Assembly: GCA_029942125.1 (NCBI GenBank)
Contig: JAPYUB010000004.1
Location: forward strand, 1-34,626
Direction: 5' to 3'
Length of the DNA stretch: 34,626 nt
From: Candidatus Thalassarchaeaceae archaeon
GTDB taxonomy: Archaea; Thermoplasmatota; Poseidoniia; Poseidoniales; Thalassarchaeaceae
Part shown: piece after piece, positions 1 to 8,075 of the stretch
How the letters are laid out: every line of letters starts with the position of its first letter
How positions within the stretch are numbered: position 1 is the stretch's first letter
Position numbers and translations under genes: made by a program
Notes under the pieces: model-generated
Seen by the model: only the letters and a program-made list of their open reading frames with translations
The model's database searches: none
Told to the model about the DNA's origin: nothing

Positions 1-514
1 CATCTTGTCCCAACCAATCGGGGCGGGCAAATTCGTGGTCAGCGGAAGGCACCTCTAATTCAGCCATTACCAATCCGTGATTGTCCCCCTCGAAGAAGTC
101 AATCTCCCAGAACAAATCATCCGCGGGCACCTCATATCGTGTCTTCATGACATGAGGAAATCTGAATGAGGTCACCAAATCCTGTACATCTTCGACCATC
201 ACTTCGAATTCCCATTCTGCTCGTGCATAATCGACCACTGGCCCTTTCACCGTCACGAAGGCCGATTCACCTGCCAAACGAATTCTTGGAGTGATATTGG
301 CCGTCTCAATGAGCGCTGAGAGTTGCCGATTCACATCAATCGGCAGATTTCGGACCAAGACCCGTTCTTCAAAGCACAGATTGTCACTTACAATCTCAAT
401 CTTCCATCGTGGCAGATAGCACTGAACCATCTTGACACCCCTTCCGAGTGGCGGCAACACAGTTGGGTCCGGAACGAAGAATCGATACTCGATCTCCACA
501 CCGTCTCCCGACAT
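1..514 (-). CDS. CYTH-domain protein (triphosphate tunnel family), 3' end cut by the window edge
   Basis: Reading the minus strand from an ATG at 514 gives an open frame to base 1, about 171 residues, without a stop. Near the N terminus is VEIEYRFFV, which matches the ExExK signature strand of CYTH proteins (usual form EIERKFLV) with the Lys replaced by Arg. Further family features follow in order: QCYL, PRIRL, VTVKGP, an R-x-E pair in RAEWEFEV, KTRYEV, WEIDFF, GLVMAELEV and a closing RPDWLG. Family members bind triphosphates or nucleotides in a beta-tunnel and include triphosphatases, thiamine triphosphatase and class IV adenylate cyclases. The substrate here cannot be told from sequence. 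An in-frame ATG at 547 is an alternative start. The gene is divergent from the acyltransferase at 593. The family call is firm; the function is open. Confidence 0.8.
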   Translation of the reverse strand, partial: MSGDGVEIEYRFFVPDPTVLPPLGRGVKMVQCYLPRWKIEIVSDNLCFEERVLVRNLPIDVNRQLSALIETANITPRIRLAGESAFVTVKGPVVDYARAEWEFEVMVEDVQDLVTSFRFPHVMKTRYEVPADDLFWEIDFFEGDNHGLVMAELEVPSADHEFARPDWLGQD

Positions 515-592
515 GAGCCCCGGTTTCCCTCGACGGGCTTTGAGCATGATGGAACCGACCCATTCAAGCGAGAGATTCACCCCGCCTTCACC

Positions 593-1051
593 ATGGGCGA
601 GCCCCGAATCCACAAGAACGGCATCGCCGACGTTGAGTTCGGCGAGGACGTAACATTGGTCGATCCTGTCAACCTCTACGGTTGCACTTTGGGCGACGAT
701 GTATTTGTTGGCCCCTTTGTTGAAATCCAGCGCCGTGTGTCCATTGGCGCACGTACACGCGTGCAAAGTCACGCTTTCATTTGCGAACTCGTGACCATTG
801 GTGAGGACTGCTTCATCAGTCATGGTGCGATGTTCATCAATGACCCATTCCGCATTGGAGGGCCAGCTCGCGGAGATCAAACCCAGTGGAAAGAGACCAC
901 CATCGGTAATCGCGTGAGCATTGGCACGAATGCGACCATCATGCCCGTCAGCATCTGCGACGATGTCGTAATTGGAGCGGGCAGCGTGGTAACCAAGGAC
1001 ATCACAGAATCAGGGACATACGCAGGAAACCCTGCACGACTCATGTCTTGA
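593..1051 (+). CDS. Left-handed beta-helix (hexapeptide) sugar acyltransferase, WbpD/WlbB-like
   Basis: The 152-residue product carries hexapeptide repeats of the [LIV]-G-x4 type through most of its length (for example IGARTRVQS, IGEDCFISH, IGNRVSIGTN, ICDDVVIGAGSVVTKDI) and ends with the typical GNPARLM. These proteins form trimeric left-handed beta-helices that move an acetyl or acyl group from CoA to an amino-sugar or small acceptor. Size and layout resemble the UDP-amino-sugar N-acetyltransferases WbpD/WlbB. The open frame extends upstream to 323, but the ATG at 593 is chosen because the extra 90 codons have no family similarity and lie antisense to the well-supported CYTH gene. The Gfo/Idh/MocA dehydrogenase 2.5 kb away fits a sugar-nucleotide pathway, though the two are not in one operon. 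The acceptor substrate is unknown. Confidence 0.8.
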   Translation: MGEPRIHKNGIADVEFGEDVTLVDPVNLYGCTLGDDVFVGPFVEIQRRVSIGARTRVQSHAFICELVTIGEDCFISHGAMFINDPFRIGGPARGDQTQWKETTIGNRVSIGTNATIMPVSICDDVVIGAGSVVTKDITESGTYAGNPARLMS

Positions 1052-1052
1052 G

Positions 1053-1310
1053 ATGGTGTTAATGAGAACTGAAACCGGATTCCAACGGTTTCGGTCGAAT
1101 AAATTCGTTCAATCTTTCATTGCCTACTCAATATTCCGTGCTTTCTATGGCTCGGGCATCCTTCTCTTCACCTGGCTTTTCGCAACGAAAACCGAGGCTC
1201 CTTTGTGGATGTCAATCGCCTTCCTTCTTTGTTCAATGGTATTCTCTCGGATGTTATTCAAATACATCAAGAAGAGACGTGAAAGCAATTCTCCGCAGGG
1301 AGATAACTAA
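1053..1310 (+). CDS. Small membrane protein, two predicted transmembrane segments
   Basis: This 85-residue frame begins one base after the acyltransferase stop, so the two are probably co-transcribed. A second in-frame ATG at 1062 is possible. Two hydrophobic segments are visible, roughly residues 20-45 (SFIAYSIFRAFYGSGILLF) and 50-68 (APLWMSIAFLLCSMVFSRM), followed by a basic tail KYIKKRRE that should be cytoplasmic. The layout of two helices and a charged tail weakly resembles the DUF4229 family, but I cannot confirm that. No catalytic motif is visible. It ends nine bases before the stop of the convergent kinase gene. Confidence 0.55.
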   Translation: MVLMRTETGFQRFRSNKFVQSFIAYSIFRAFYGSGILLFTWLFATKTEAPLWMSIAFLLCSMVFSRMLFKYIKKRRESNSPQGDN

Positions 1311-1318
1311 GCAAAACA

Positions 1319-2236
1319 TCAGAATGGTAACGGCTTATCCAATCTCTCGGCCATTTCCACATATCGATTGGTGTGTTCAGTTCCGGGTACGTGAATCACG
1401 AATTGCCAATAACGCCAGGCGGCGACTGCTAAGACCGCATATCGGTGCAGGTCAGGGAGGGCTGCATGTTCTGCCCCTGTCAACGGCCGAACCGACTCGT
1501 ATCCAGCCAACAACGCATCCCACAATTCAGGAACTGCCAAACCATTTTTCCAGCCAAAACCAACATAGGTTGTCACAAGATCCATTGCGAATGATTCAAT
1601 ACAAATTTCCTCAAAATCAAGTAGAGCGAGAACCTCCCCCTCTCGCCCAATCACGTTGTCAGGATACAGATCACCGTGGATAATACCACAGGGCAAATCC
1701 TCTGGAATACGTTGTTTGAGAAGAAGCGTTTCCTTCTCCAACATCTGCAGGAACGGCGTCATTGAACCATCCTTCTTCGCATCTTTGACAAGTTTTTCCC
1801 AGAGGACATATCCAATGGCGAATGTCGTCGGAATGCTCTCATGAACCGGAACCTCGTGCATCTGGGCCTGCGCCTTGCCAAGTTCGTAAAGTGAAGCAGA
1901 GTCTGAAGGTAGCCAACCGCCGTCGATAAACGGCATCAGCATCCATGCCAGATTGTCCTTGACAAGCATCCGTACGCCCCCCTCCAACAGCAATGGGGCG
2001 GGCGTAAGCACACCGTGTTCTGCAAGCCAACATGTATGCTGGATGATTTGCTCCACCTCATCAGGTGGCCTTTCGTCCCAGACTTTCAGAACGAGCCGCG
2101 TCTCATCATCGAGCGTGACCAAATAATTCGAATTGGCCCACCCTCCAGCTAGTGGCTCCATCTTGTTCAGTGGTGCCACTCCAGCCGCTGACAGCAACCA
2201 CGACGCCTCTTCCACACTGACATTGGTATACGCCAT
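1319..2236 (-). CDS. APH-fold small-molecule kinase, homoserine kinase type II (ThrB2)-like
   Basis: The 305-residue product has the aminoglycoside phosphotransferase/choline kinase fold. An N-terminal part contains LAGGWANSNYLVTL and the ATP-binding Lys in LVLKVW. The catalytic loop is IIHGDLYPDNVI (H187, D189) and a metal-binding LLDFEEI lies about 20 residues later. Family members phosphorylate hydroxyls of homoserine, sugars, choline or antibiotics. Spacing and loop sequence recall type II homoserine kinase, but MTNRK or a sugar kinase is also possible. The start at 2236 is chosen over an open extension to 2452 because the family fold begins near it, because an AGGTGG ribosome-binding site precedes it, and because the extension would overlap the upstream gene by 200 bases. 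The upstream glycosyltransferase stop is ten bases away, so the pair forms an operon. Confidence 0.75.
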   Translation of the reverse strand: MAYTNVSVEEASWLLSAAGVAPLNKMEPLAGGWANSNYLVTLDDETRLVLKVWDERPPDEVEQIIQHTCWLAEHGVLTPAPLLLEGGVRMLVKDNLAWMLMPFIDGGWLPSDSASLYELGKAQAQMHEVPVHESIPTTFAIGYVLWEKLVKDAKKDGSMTPFLQMLEKETLLLKQRIPEDLPCGIIHGDLYPDNVIGREGEVLALLDFEEICIESFAMDLVTTYVGFGWKNGLAVPELWDALLAGYESVRPLTGAEHAALPDLHRYAVLAVAAWRYWQFVIHVPGTEHTNRYVEMAERLDKPLPF

Positions 2237-2246
2237 CCAACCACCT

Positions 2247-3503
2247 TCACTGTTGGAGCACATCGCGAATGGTACTTCTGAACATGGCAATTGAACGCCG
2301 ATGATCAACGACACCAGCATGCTCCTTTGCCGCAACCCCATACTCTTCTCGATTATCGTAAGTATCTTTGATGGCAGACACCCAATCATCCAAATCACCA
2401 TCTTTGGCGACCACGATTCCACCATTACCCACCGCTTCAGGTTGACTTCCAATGTCGATGGTCACAGAGGGAACGCCAAACAGGCCCGCTTCGTTGATGA
2501 CGCGTCCCCAAGAACCCGTACTTGCCACAGTCAGAACGTGAACATCACAATTCGAAAACACATCTTCCACAGAGGTATGCCCTCGCCAGATCGTGTTGCC
2601 GAACTCACCCAGCGCTTCTGCATATGAGCCACCCCCATAGACATCGACCCGTGCATCCGGCCATGCTTCCTGAAGATGGGGCAGCAGTCGTTTGTAGAAT
2701 TCGTATCCTTTTTCTGGAGTGACGCCGACGACTGCAATTCGGGGTACACCACCATCGTTCATCTCGACCCGTGTCGTTAGGCCAACCAATCGCTTCTGTG
2801 AAACATCCTCTGCGTTTCCAAACCGTTCGGCGTAATTCACTGGAAGGGGCACATGTGCGCTATACTCTATGTTGAAGACTCCACGAATCTGTTTGATGAG
2901 CCCCTGTCCAGCCCCGCACACGGCTGCAGCACCCTCTAGTGAGTCACGATACAACCGGGGGTGATTGAACTGCAATTCATCGCGTACGAAGGCAAGGTAT
3001 GGGATTCCAGCATCAGAGAAGGCCTTGGCTGCACCGGCCGACCAATGAAGTTGAGTTACACCGAGCAGCACATCCCCGCTGCTTCTGGCCGCTCCGATCT
3101 CTGCCTCGAGTAGTGGCGCTAACCACTTTGCGAAGACGCGATTGCTCTTGGAGAGATGTTGCCGCTGAAGACCAGAATGCTGCTTCCCCGTTCGCCGACT
3201 GCGCAGACGCCAAGCAAGACCCGACCACAGATCCTCAACTGGATGATTACAGACTGCCCGTTCGAGACCACCGTCTTTGGTCAAATCGGTGATATCACCT
3301 CGACTGGAACTCTGGAAGACCTTGACAGACCAATCACTCGCTTCACCGCTACCCGAATCATCCTCTAGTGGAATGTAATTGGGTGCATTTTCGATGAACG
3401 GTCCCTTTCGAGCCACTCCTTTCAGGAGTGTTGCAAGTGACATCTCTGCCCCTCCAGCAGGCGGGTCAAGGTCACGTAGAGCCGCTAGAATACGGACACC
3501 CAT
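2247..3503 (-). CDS. Glycosyltransferase, GT-B fold, family 4-like
   Basis: The product is 418 residues from the ATG at 3503. The N terminus MGVRILAAL...PPAGGAEMSL is the usual first strand and glycine loop of GT4 enzymes. The C-terminal half shows the nucleotide-sugar side: VVGVTPEKGYEF, DARVDVYGGG, and NEAGLFGVPSVTIDIGSQPE, which fits the E-x7-E-type donor site, followed by AVGNGGIVV. Such retaining enzymes transfer a sugar from a nucleotide donor to a lipid, protein or glycan at the inner membrane face. An in-frame ATG ten codons upstream (3533) is less likely because it would precede the first beta strand. It is co-transcribed with the kinase downstream and divergent from the oxidoreductase at 3604. 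Donor and acceptor are unknown. Confidence 0.82.
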   Translation of the reverse strand: MGVRILAALRDLDPPAGGAEMSLATLLKGVARKGPFIENAPNYIPLEDDSGSGEASDWSVKVFQSSSRGDITDLTKDGGLERAVCNHPVEDLWSGLAWRLRSRRTGKQHSGLQRQHLSKSNRVFAKWLAPLLEAEIGAARSSGDVLLGVTQLHWSAGAAKAFSDAGIPYLAFVRDELQFNHPRLYRDSLEGAAAVCGAGQGLIKQIRGVFNIEYSAHVPLPVNYAERFGNAEDVSQKRLVGLTTRVEMNDGGVPRIAVVGVTPEKGYEFYKRLLPHLQEAWPDARVDVYGGGSYAEALGEFGNTIWRGHTSVEDVFSNCDVHVLTVASTGSWGRVINEAGLFGVPSVTIDIGSQPEAVGNGGIVVAKDGDLDDWVSAIKDTYDNREEYGVAAKEHAGVVDHRRSIAMFRSTIRDVLQQ

Positions 3504-3603
3504 GTGAACCGCGGTAAGCCACAACCACATCAAATCGCCCCATATTCGTAGACGAACAACCCTTAGTCGACACCGTCATGAACAAGACCGGAGTCGCGCG
3601 ACT
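3504..3603. promoter_or_regulatory. Divergent promoter region between glycosyltransferase and oxidoreductase genes
   Basis: These 100 bases separate two genes transcribed away from each other, so promoters for both must lie here or just inside the genes. I see no strong Shine-Dalgarno site in front of either start and no clear TATA box. The AT-richest patch, CCCATATTCG, is near 3539-3548. The call rests on gene orientation. Confidence 0.35.
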
Positions 3604-4632
3604 ATGGGATTCACCGTTGCAGTGGTTGGAACCGGTTACTGGGGCCGCAACCACGTTCGAACTTGGGTGTCCCTCAAACAAGAGCGACTTATCGATCAGT
3701 TGATTGTTTGTGATGTTGATGAAAACAGAGCTCGCGAACTTGCAGAAGAGTTCGATTGTGAATGGCATTCAGACGCACTCACACTTCGTGAAAAATACGA
3801 AATCGACGCGGCCACCATCGCAACACCCACACCAATGCACGCGCCCCTTGCTATCGCCCTGATGGAGCAGGGCGTCGACGTTCTTGTCGAGAAACCCTTG
3901 GCCATGGATGAGGCTGAAGCACAATCCATCGTCGCCTGTGCCGAAGAGCATGGACGGTTGCTGTGTGTAGGCCATCTGTTTCGCTATCACGTTGCCATTC
4001 GCAAGGCTGCAGACATGATTGCAGCCGGCGAGATTGGCCCTGTCCTTCACATCGAATCTGAACGCTTGTCGGTTCGTGAACCACGGCCTGATATTGGTGT
4101 CATCGCAGCCCTCGCCATTCACGATATGGACATCTGTCGAGATTTGATGGGTGATATGGATCCAGAAGAGATAGATGCATTCTCATTACCAAGCGAAATC
4201 GAAGGCATCGAAGATCACGCAGTCATCCATATGCGCTTCCCTTCAGGTACGTGTGGTAATCCACTGGGACCATCTGCTCAAATCACTGTTTCATGGCGCA
4301 GTCGCGTACGCGGAAAGGTTCGTGAATTACGCATCATCGGTAGAGATGCATCACTCCACATCGACTATCTAGATCATACAGGATTGTGGTTGCACAACCA
4401 CCCAGACAACATTCGTGGGCCGGAATGGGGTGGATTTGGTGCAGCGCCACGCGAACGTGTGGAGATTGAAGGTGGCGAACCTAGTCTGACTGCTGAATTG
4501 CGGGCTTTCGCTCAGGCCAGCCAATCTCTCGTTTCGGGTAATTCACTGGATTCACTCAACCTACTAGCACCAGGCCACATTGGCGTTGTTGGTATGCGTT
4601 TGGTAGAAGCCGCACTGCGCGCAACGAAATAA
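3604..4632 (+). CDS. Gfo/Idh/MocA family NAD(P)-dependent oxidoreductase
   Basis: The 342-residue product starts with a Rossmann fold, VAVVGTGYWGRNH, giving the GxGxxG dinucleotide loop at about residues 9-14. The family's EKP motif appears as VEKPLAMDEAEA near residue 95, where the Lys is catalytic, and GHLFRYH near residue 122 fits the start of the second domain. IHDMDICRDLMG near 172 carries the conserved His-Asp stretch. Members oxidise or reduce sugars and nucleotide sugars; WlbA-type enzymes work together with hexapeptide acetyltransferases such as the one at 593. Length matches the family. The ATG at 3604 is used because the Rossmann strand follows at once. The exact substrate cannot be named. 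Confidence 0.88.
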   Translation: MGFTVAVVGTGYWGRNHVRTWVSLKQERLIDQLIVCDVDENRARELAEEFDCEWHSDALTLREKYEIDAATIATPTPMHAPLAIALMEQGVDVLVEKPLAMDEAEAQSIVACAEEHGRLLCVGHLFRYHVAIRKAADMIAAGEIGPVLHIESERLSVREPRPDIGVIAALAIHDMDICRDLMGDMDPEEIDAFSLPSEIEGIEDHAVIHMRFPSGTCGNPLGPSAQITVSWRSRVRGKVRELRIIGRDASLHIDYLDHTGLWLHNHPDNIRGPEWGGFGAAPRERVEIEGGEPSLTAELRAFAQASQSLVSGNSLDSLNLLAPGHIGVVGMRLVEAALRATK

Positions 4633-4642
4633 CGCCGATGAG

Positions 4643-5017
4643 ATGATTCAAGAAGCACCCCCGCTTCGCACGGCCATGGACCTCAATTTGGGTGAATCCC
4701 TCTTGGGTGGCGTGTACGATCTCTATGTGGACGCATTGGGTAGCACTGTAGCTTGGTGGCTTGGTAATCTTACGATTTTCGCCATCCTCGCTTTGGCTTA
4801 TTGGGTCATTACGAATTGGAACGACGTTTCCAGTGGTTTGGGTATTACGGGGACACGAGTCACAGCATGTTTGGCCATCCTCGGTTTTACCGTTGGCCAA
4901 TTCGTGTTTTACCAAGATCAGTTCGGTTTTCCAACATCTGGCGCATTTCTCACTGCACTCAGCACCAGTGCCTATCTGTGGTGGCAATGGTATCAACTCG
5001 AACCACAGAAGGCTTGA
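4643..5017 (+). CDS. Small integral membrane protein, three predicted helices
   Basis: A 124-residue frame starts ten bases after the oxidoreductase stop and is probably co-transcribed with it. Three hydrophobic segments are visible: about residues 35-57 (VAWWLGNLTIFAILALAYWV), 72-92 (VTACLAILGFTVGQFVFY) and 98-117 (GAFLTALSTSAYLWWQW). Aromatic residues, especially Trp, are frequent at the helix ends. I do not recognise a family. A second start at the ATG at 4676 would give a product beginning MDLNLGESLLGG, which is equally plausible. No active-site motif is seen. Confidence 0.6.
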   Translation: MIQEAPPLRTAMDLNLGESLLGGVYDLYVDALGSTVAWWLGNLTIFAILALAYWVITNWNDVSSGLGITGTRVTACLAILGFTVGQFVFYQDQFGFPTSGAFLTALSTSAYLWWQWYQLEPQKA

Positions 5018-5061
5018 CCCTCTAAGAGCATTCATGAGCCGTAGGCAACGCCATCCACACA

Positions 5062-6408
5062 ATGGCGACCTTTGGTGACCACCCTCCTCTTCCCGACTCC
5101 CTTGAGTCCCTGCTAGCTGATGAAACGGTATCCACCCTATTCCTGAAAGCGGAGTGTCCACCGCGTGTCAAAGCGGGCCATATCACCGAATTAAGATTGG
5201 AAGAACTGGATTCTCCAGCGTGGGACAAGCCGACAATGGAATCACTCGCCGATGAACTAGTGATCATCATCGATCAACACGACCACCGCTCGGATTGTTT
5301 TGTTGAGATTGAGCGAGACGGATGTCGAATTATCCAAGCAGGTGATCTACGAATCACCTGTGCATGGCCCCCCTTCTCAGAAGCATGGGAAATCACAGTT
5401 GTACGTCCAGTGGCCCACCTCTCTCTCAGTGATTACGAATTGGATCCACGTCTCATCGAGCGCCTTTCTGATCACCACCGAGGCGTATTTGTCGTCGGCA
5501 AACCAGGCTCTGGAAAAACAACGTTTGCTCAAGCGATTGCCGCCTATTTGGACGAAGATATTGGTGCAATGGTCAAGACCATGGAATCCCCTCGCGATTT
5601 GCAAGTTCCACATAGGGTGACGCAATATGCACCCCTCGAGGGAGATCTCGAAAAAACCGCTGAAGTAATTTTCTTGGTCCGGCCCGATTTTGTCATTTTC
5701 GATGAAGTCCGTCGTGCTCGAGATTTCGAGATATTTGCAGATGTAAGATTGGCCGGCGTTGGCTTACTTGGCGTTACTCACGCGAATAGCGCACTGGAAG
5801 CGGTTCAACGATTGATAGGAAAGGTTGAATTGGGTATGATTAGCCAAGTTCTCGACACAGTAATCCATATCGAAAAAGGCCAAATTGCACAAGTTCTAGA
5901 ACTGAAAATGGTGGTTAAGGCACCGAGTAGTATGGAGTCCGACCTATCTCGTCCAGTCATTGAAGTTCGTTCGTTCCCTTCCAACAAGATGACTCACGAG
6001 ATCTTTTCATTTGGTTCTGAATGTGTGGTCGTCCCAGTCGATGGTTCTGGGTCACAGAGTCCAGCCAAGAAATTAGCATCCGCGGAACTTGCTCGCCAGA
6101 TTCAACGTTGGTCGGGCGCTAGGGTACATCATGTTGAGATGGCATCAGATACGGCAGCCACAATTTTTGTTGATGATGGGGCCATTGGCGCTATCGTAGG
6201 GCAAGGCGGTTCCAGCATTCGAGGAATGGAAGAAGAATTTGGTATCAAACTCAAGGTCAAAGGTGCTGCTGAAATACCTCGTGGCACAAATAAAATCGGT
6301 AGCAATGCCCCCGAATGGGATATGCAGGCAGAACGATCGAAGGGCGGCCATTCATGGGAACAGGGCGGCGGCGGACGCCGTGGAAAGAAGGGAAAGCGCC
6401 GTAGATGA
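5062..6408 (+). CDS. PINA-like RecA-fold ATPase with KH domain, lacking the N-terminal PIN domain
   Basis: The 448-residue product matches the ATPase-KH part of the archaeal PIN-ATPase-KH family (COG1855, PINA). Residues 25-130 hold the inter-domain region: LFLKAECPPRVKAG, VEIERDGCRIIQAG, PPFSEAWEITVVRP. Walker A is GKPGSGKT at 146-153 and Walker B is FVIFDEVRR around 210-218. DVRLAGVGLLGVTHAN and ELGMISQVLDTVIHI follow. A KH domain with a GQGG loop lies at about 380-383, and the C terminus is Gly/Arg/Lys-rich. Sulfolobus PINA is a hexameric branch-migration ATPase at Holliday junctions. Here the PIN domain of about 150 residues that normally precedes this region is absent, and an in-frame TGA 27 bases before the ATG rules out an upstream extension. 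The stop overlaps an in-frame ATG of the thermosome gene. Confidence 0.88.
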   Translation: MATFGDHPPLPDSLESLLADETVSTLFLKAECPPRVKAGHITELRLEELDSPAWDKPTMESLADELVIIIDQHDHRSDCFVEIERDGCRIIQAGDLRITCAWPPFSEAWEITVVRPVAHLSLSDYELDPRLIERLSDHHRGVFVVGKPGSGKTTFAQAIAAYLDEDIGAMVKTMESPRDLQVPHRVTQYAPLEGDLEKTAEVIFLVRPDFVIFDEVRRARDFEIFADVRLAGVGLLGVTHANSALEAVQRLIGKVELGMISQVLDTVIHIEKGQIAQVLELKMVVKAPSSMESDLSRPVIEVRSFPSNKMTHEIFSFGSECVVVPVDGSGSQSPAKKLASAELARQIQRWSGARVHHVEMASDTAATIFVDDGAIGAIVGQGGSSIRGMEEEFGIKLKVKGAAEIPRGTNKIGSNAPEWDMQAERSKGGHSWEQGGGGRRGKKGKRRR

Positions 6409-6434
6409 TGCCCATAGGGCATCGCGAAGGCTTC

Positions 6435-8021
6435 ATGAGTACCGCTTTGGCCGAGTCAATCATGGGCGACGAAGGTGCCGGCTCCCCTCCCGTGGTGATT
6501 CTACGTGAGGAAACCAACGTCACAAGCGGCACCGCGGTCCAAGAGTCACTTATTGCAGCCGCACGAGTGGTCGCAGATATTCTTCGGCCGACATACGGGC
6601 CACGCGGATTAGACAAAATGCTCTACAATCCAGTCGATGGAAGAACTGCAGTCACCAATGATGGTGCCAAAATAGTTGCAGAATTGATGATTAAACACCC
6701 TGCAGGAAAGATGCTCGCCGCAATGGCTGAATCACATGAGAATTCCTGTGGTGATGGTGTAACGGGAACAATTCTGTTGAGTACAGAACTATTGATTGAA
6801 GCGGGCCGATTATTGGAGAAGGGCTTGCATCCATTGACAGTCATTGATGGGTACAACAAGGCGTGCTCGATAGCGCTGGATACAATCTCTGAATTGGCCA
6901 TGCCCTCTACCCCTGATTTACTCGAACAGGTCGCAATCACCTCGTTGACTGGTAAGGGAGCAGAAGGCGCTGTAGGGGTACTTTCGAAGATGATTGTTGA
7001 GGCCCTGAACATGGTTGAAGCGGATGCAGATTTCATCACCATGCACAAGACCAATGTTGGAAGCCTCGTAGATAGCAAACTCATTCACGGAATAGTTGTA
7101 CGTCGTCGCATTCTATTGGATGCCCTTCCCTCACAAATTGATGATGCAAAGGTTGCTACAATCAATGGGGATTTAGTACCAAGAAAGCAGATCCGTTCCG
7201 CCGAAATTGAAATTGAGCACACATCTCAATTAGATGCATTCTTGGAGGCCGAAGAAGCCACCCGGGATAGTCTTGCAAAAACATTGCTTGCTTCGGGCGC
7301 CAACGTATTCATCTGCTCAGGATCCGTCGACAAGGGCCTGTTTCATCGCTTGATGAGAGCGGGATGTTTTGTGGCCGGTGAATTTGATATTCAGGAATTG
7401 CGAAACACTTCTCTAGCAACAGGCGCTCGAATCATCGAGCATATTGCGGATATATCTTCAGATGATATCGGACTAGCGGGTCGTTTGTCCACTGAACGAC
7501 GTACGCCCACTGACCAGGTCGAAGATATCATTCGCCTAGAATCATGCCCATCTCCAAAGGTAGTCACTTGTGAAATCGGCGGGGCCAATAATCTCGCAGC
7601 CGAAGAAGCCATTCGCGCTATTCACGACGGCCTTCGAGCTACGGGCATGGCCATCCGCCACAATCGCATTATCCATGGTGGTGGCGCAACATCCATGGCT
7701 TGCGCGCTAGCCATCAGAGAAACTGCTGAACACGAAGCGGGACGAAATCGATTAGCCATGGAGTCCTTCGCGTGCGCACTCGAAACCATACCCACGACCT
7801 TAGCACAAAATGCAGGTGCCGATGTATTGGACCGAATTTTGGAGTTGCGAGCAGCTCATAGAAATGGTATTGGCGATGCAGGAATAACTGCCAACGGGGA
7901 AGTAGGCCCGACTGTAGCCAAGGAGGCAGCCAACAATCTTGAATCTGCTTTGAGTGCAGCCACAGAGACCTGTACGAGTATGCTAAGAATAGATCAAGTC
8001 GTGTCTGCACGTGGCGATTGA
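6435..8021 (+). CDS. Group II chaperonin (thermosome) subunit, divergent
   Basis: The product is 528 residues from the ATG at 6435. It has the order of group II chaperonins: PVVIL, LRPTYGPRGLDKML (usual TLGPKGMDKML) near residue 53, TNDGAKIV near 74, the ATPase loop CGDGVTGTIL with catalytic D107 (usual GDGTT), a helical-protrusion apical domain in the middle, then HGGGATSMACALA near 415, NAGADVLDRI, and ending MLRIDQVVSARGD. Thermosomes fold proteins in an eight- or nine-fold double ring using ATP. The GDGVTG loop is unusual and the Gly/Met-rich tail is missing, so this may be a specialised paralog. An ATG overlapping the previous stop (6405) would add ten residues; 6435 is preferred because a GAAGG site precedes it. 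Confidence 0.88.
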   Translation: MSTALAESIMGDEGAGSPPVVILREETNVTSGTAVQESLIAAARVVADILRPTYGPRGLDKMLYNPVDGRTAVTNDGAKIVAELMIKHPAGKMLAAMAESHENSCGDGVTGTILLSTELLIEAGRLLEKGLHPLTVIDGYNKACSIALDTISELAMPSTPDLLEQVAITSLTGKGAEGAVGVLSKMIVEALNMVEADADFITMHKTNVGSLVDSKLIHGIVVRRRILLDALPSQIDDAKVATINGDLVPRKQIRSAEIEIEHTSQLDAFLEAEEATRDSLAKTLLASGANVFICSGSVDKGLFHRLMRAGCFVAGEFDIQELRNTSLATGARIIEHIADISSDDIGLAGRLSTERRTPTDQVEDIIRLESCPSPKVVTCEIGGANNLAAEEAIRAIHDGLRATGMAIRHNRIIHGGGATSMACALAIRETAEHEAGRNRLAMESFACALETIPTTLAQNAGADVLDRILELRAAHRNGIGDAGITANGEVGPTVAKEAANNLESALSAATETCTSMLRIDQVVSARGD

Positions 8022-8075
8022 GTCACCATTGGGTTCAAAGGCGGACATACATTCGCTGCCTAACGGGTTCCTCTC

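Noticed and set aside
323-592. N-terminal extension of the acyltransferase by 90 codons
   Set aside because: The extension shows no hexapeptide pattern and is antisense to a CYTH gene with clear family motifs. The ATG at 593 gives a normal-length product.
1120-1683. 187-codon plus-strand open frame
   Set aside because: It lies antisense to the APH-like kinase gene and overlaps the small membrane gene in another frame. Its composition (Pro, Arg, His, Ser) is typical of a shadow frame.
2999-3292. 97-codon plus-strand open frame inside the glycosyltransferase
   Set aside because: Antisense to a gene with recognisable GT-B motifs; no motif of its own and no ribosome-binding site.
3769-4122. 117-codon minus-strand open frame inside the oxidoreductase
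   Set aside because: Antisense to a well-supported Gfo/Idh/MocA gene; Cys- and Gly-rich composition without pattern.
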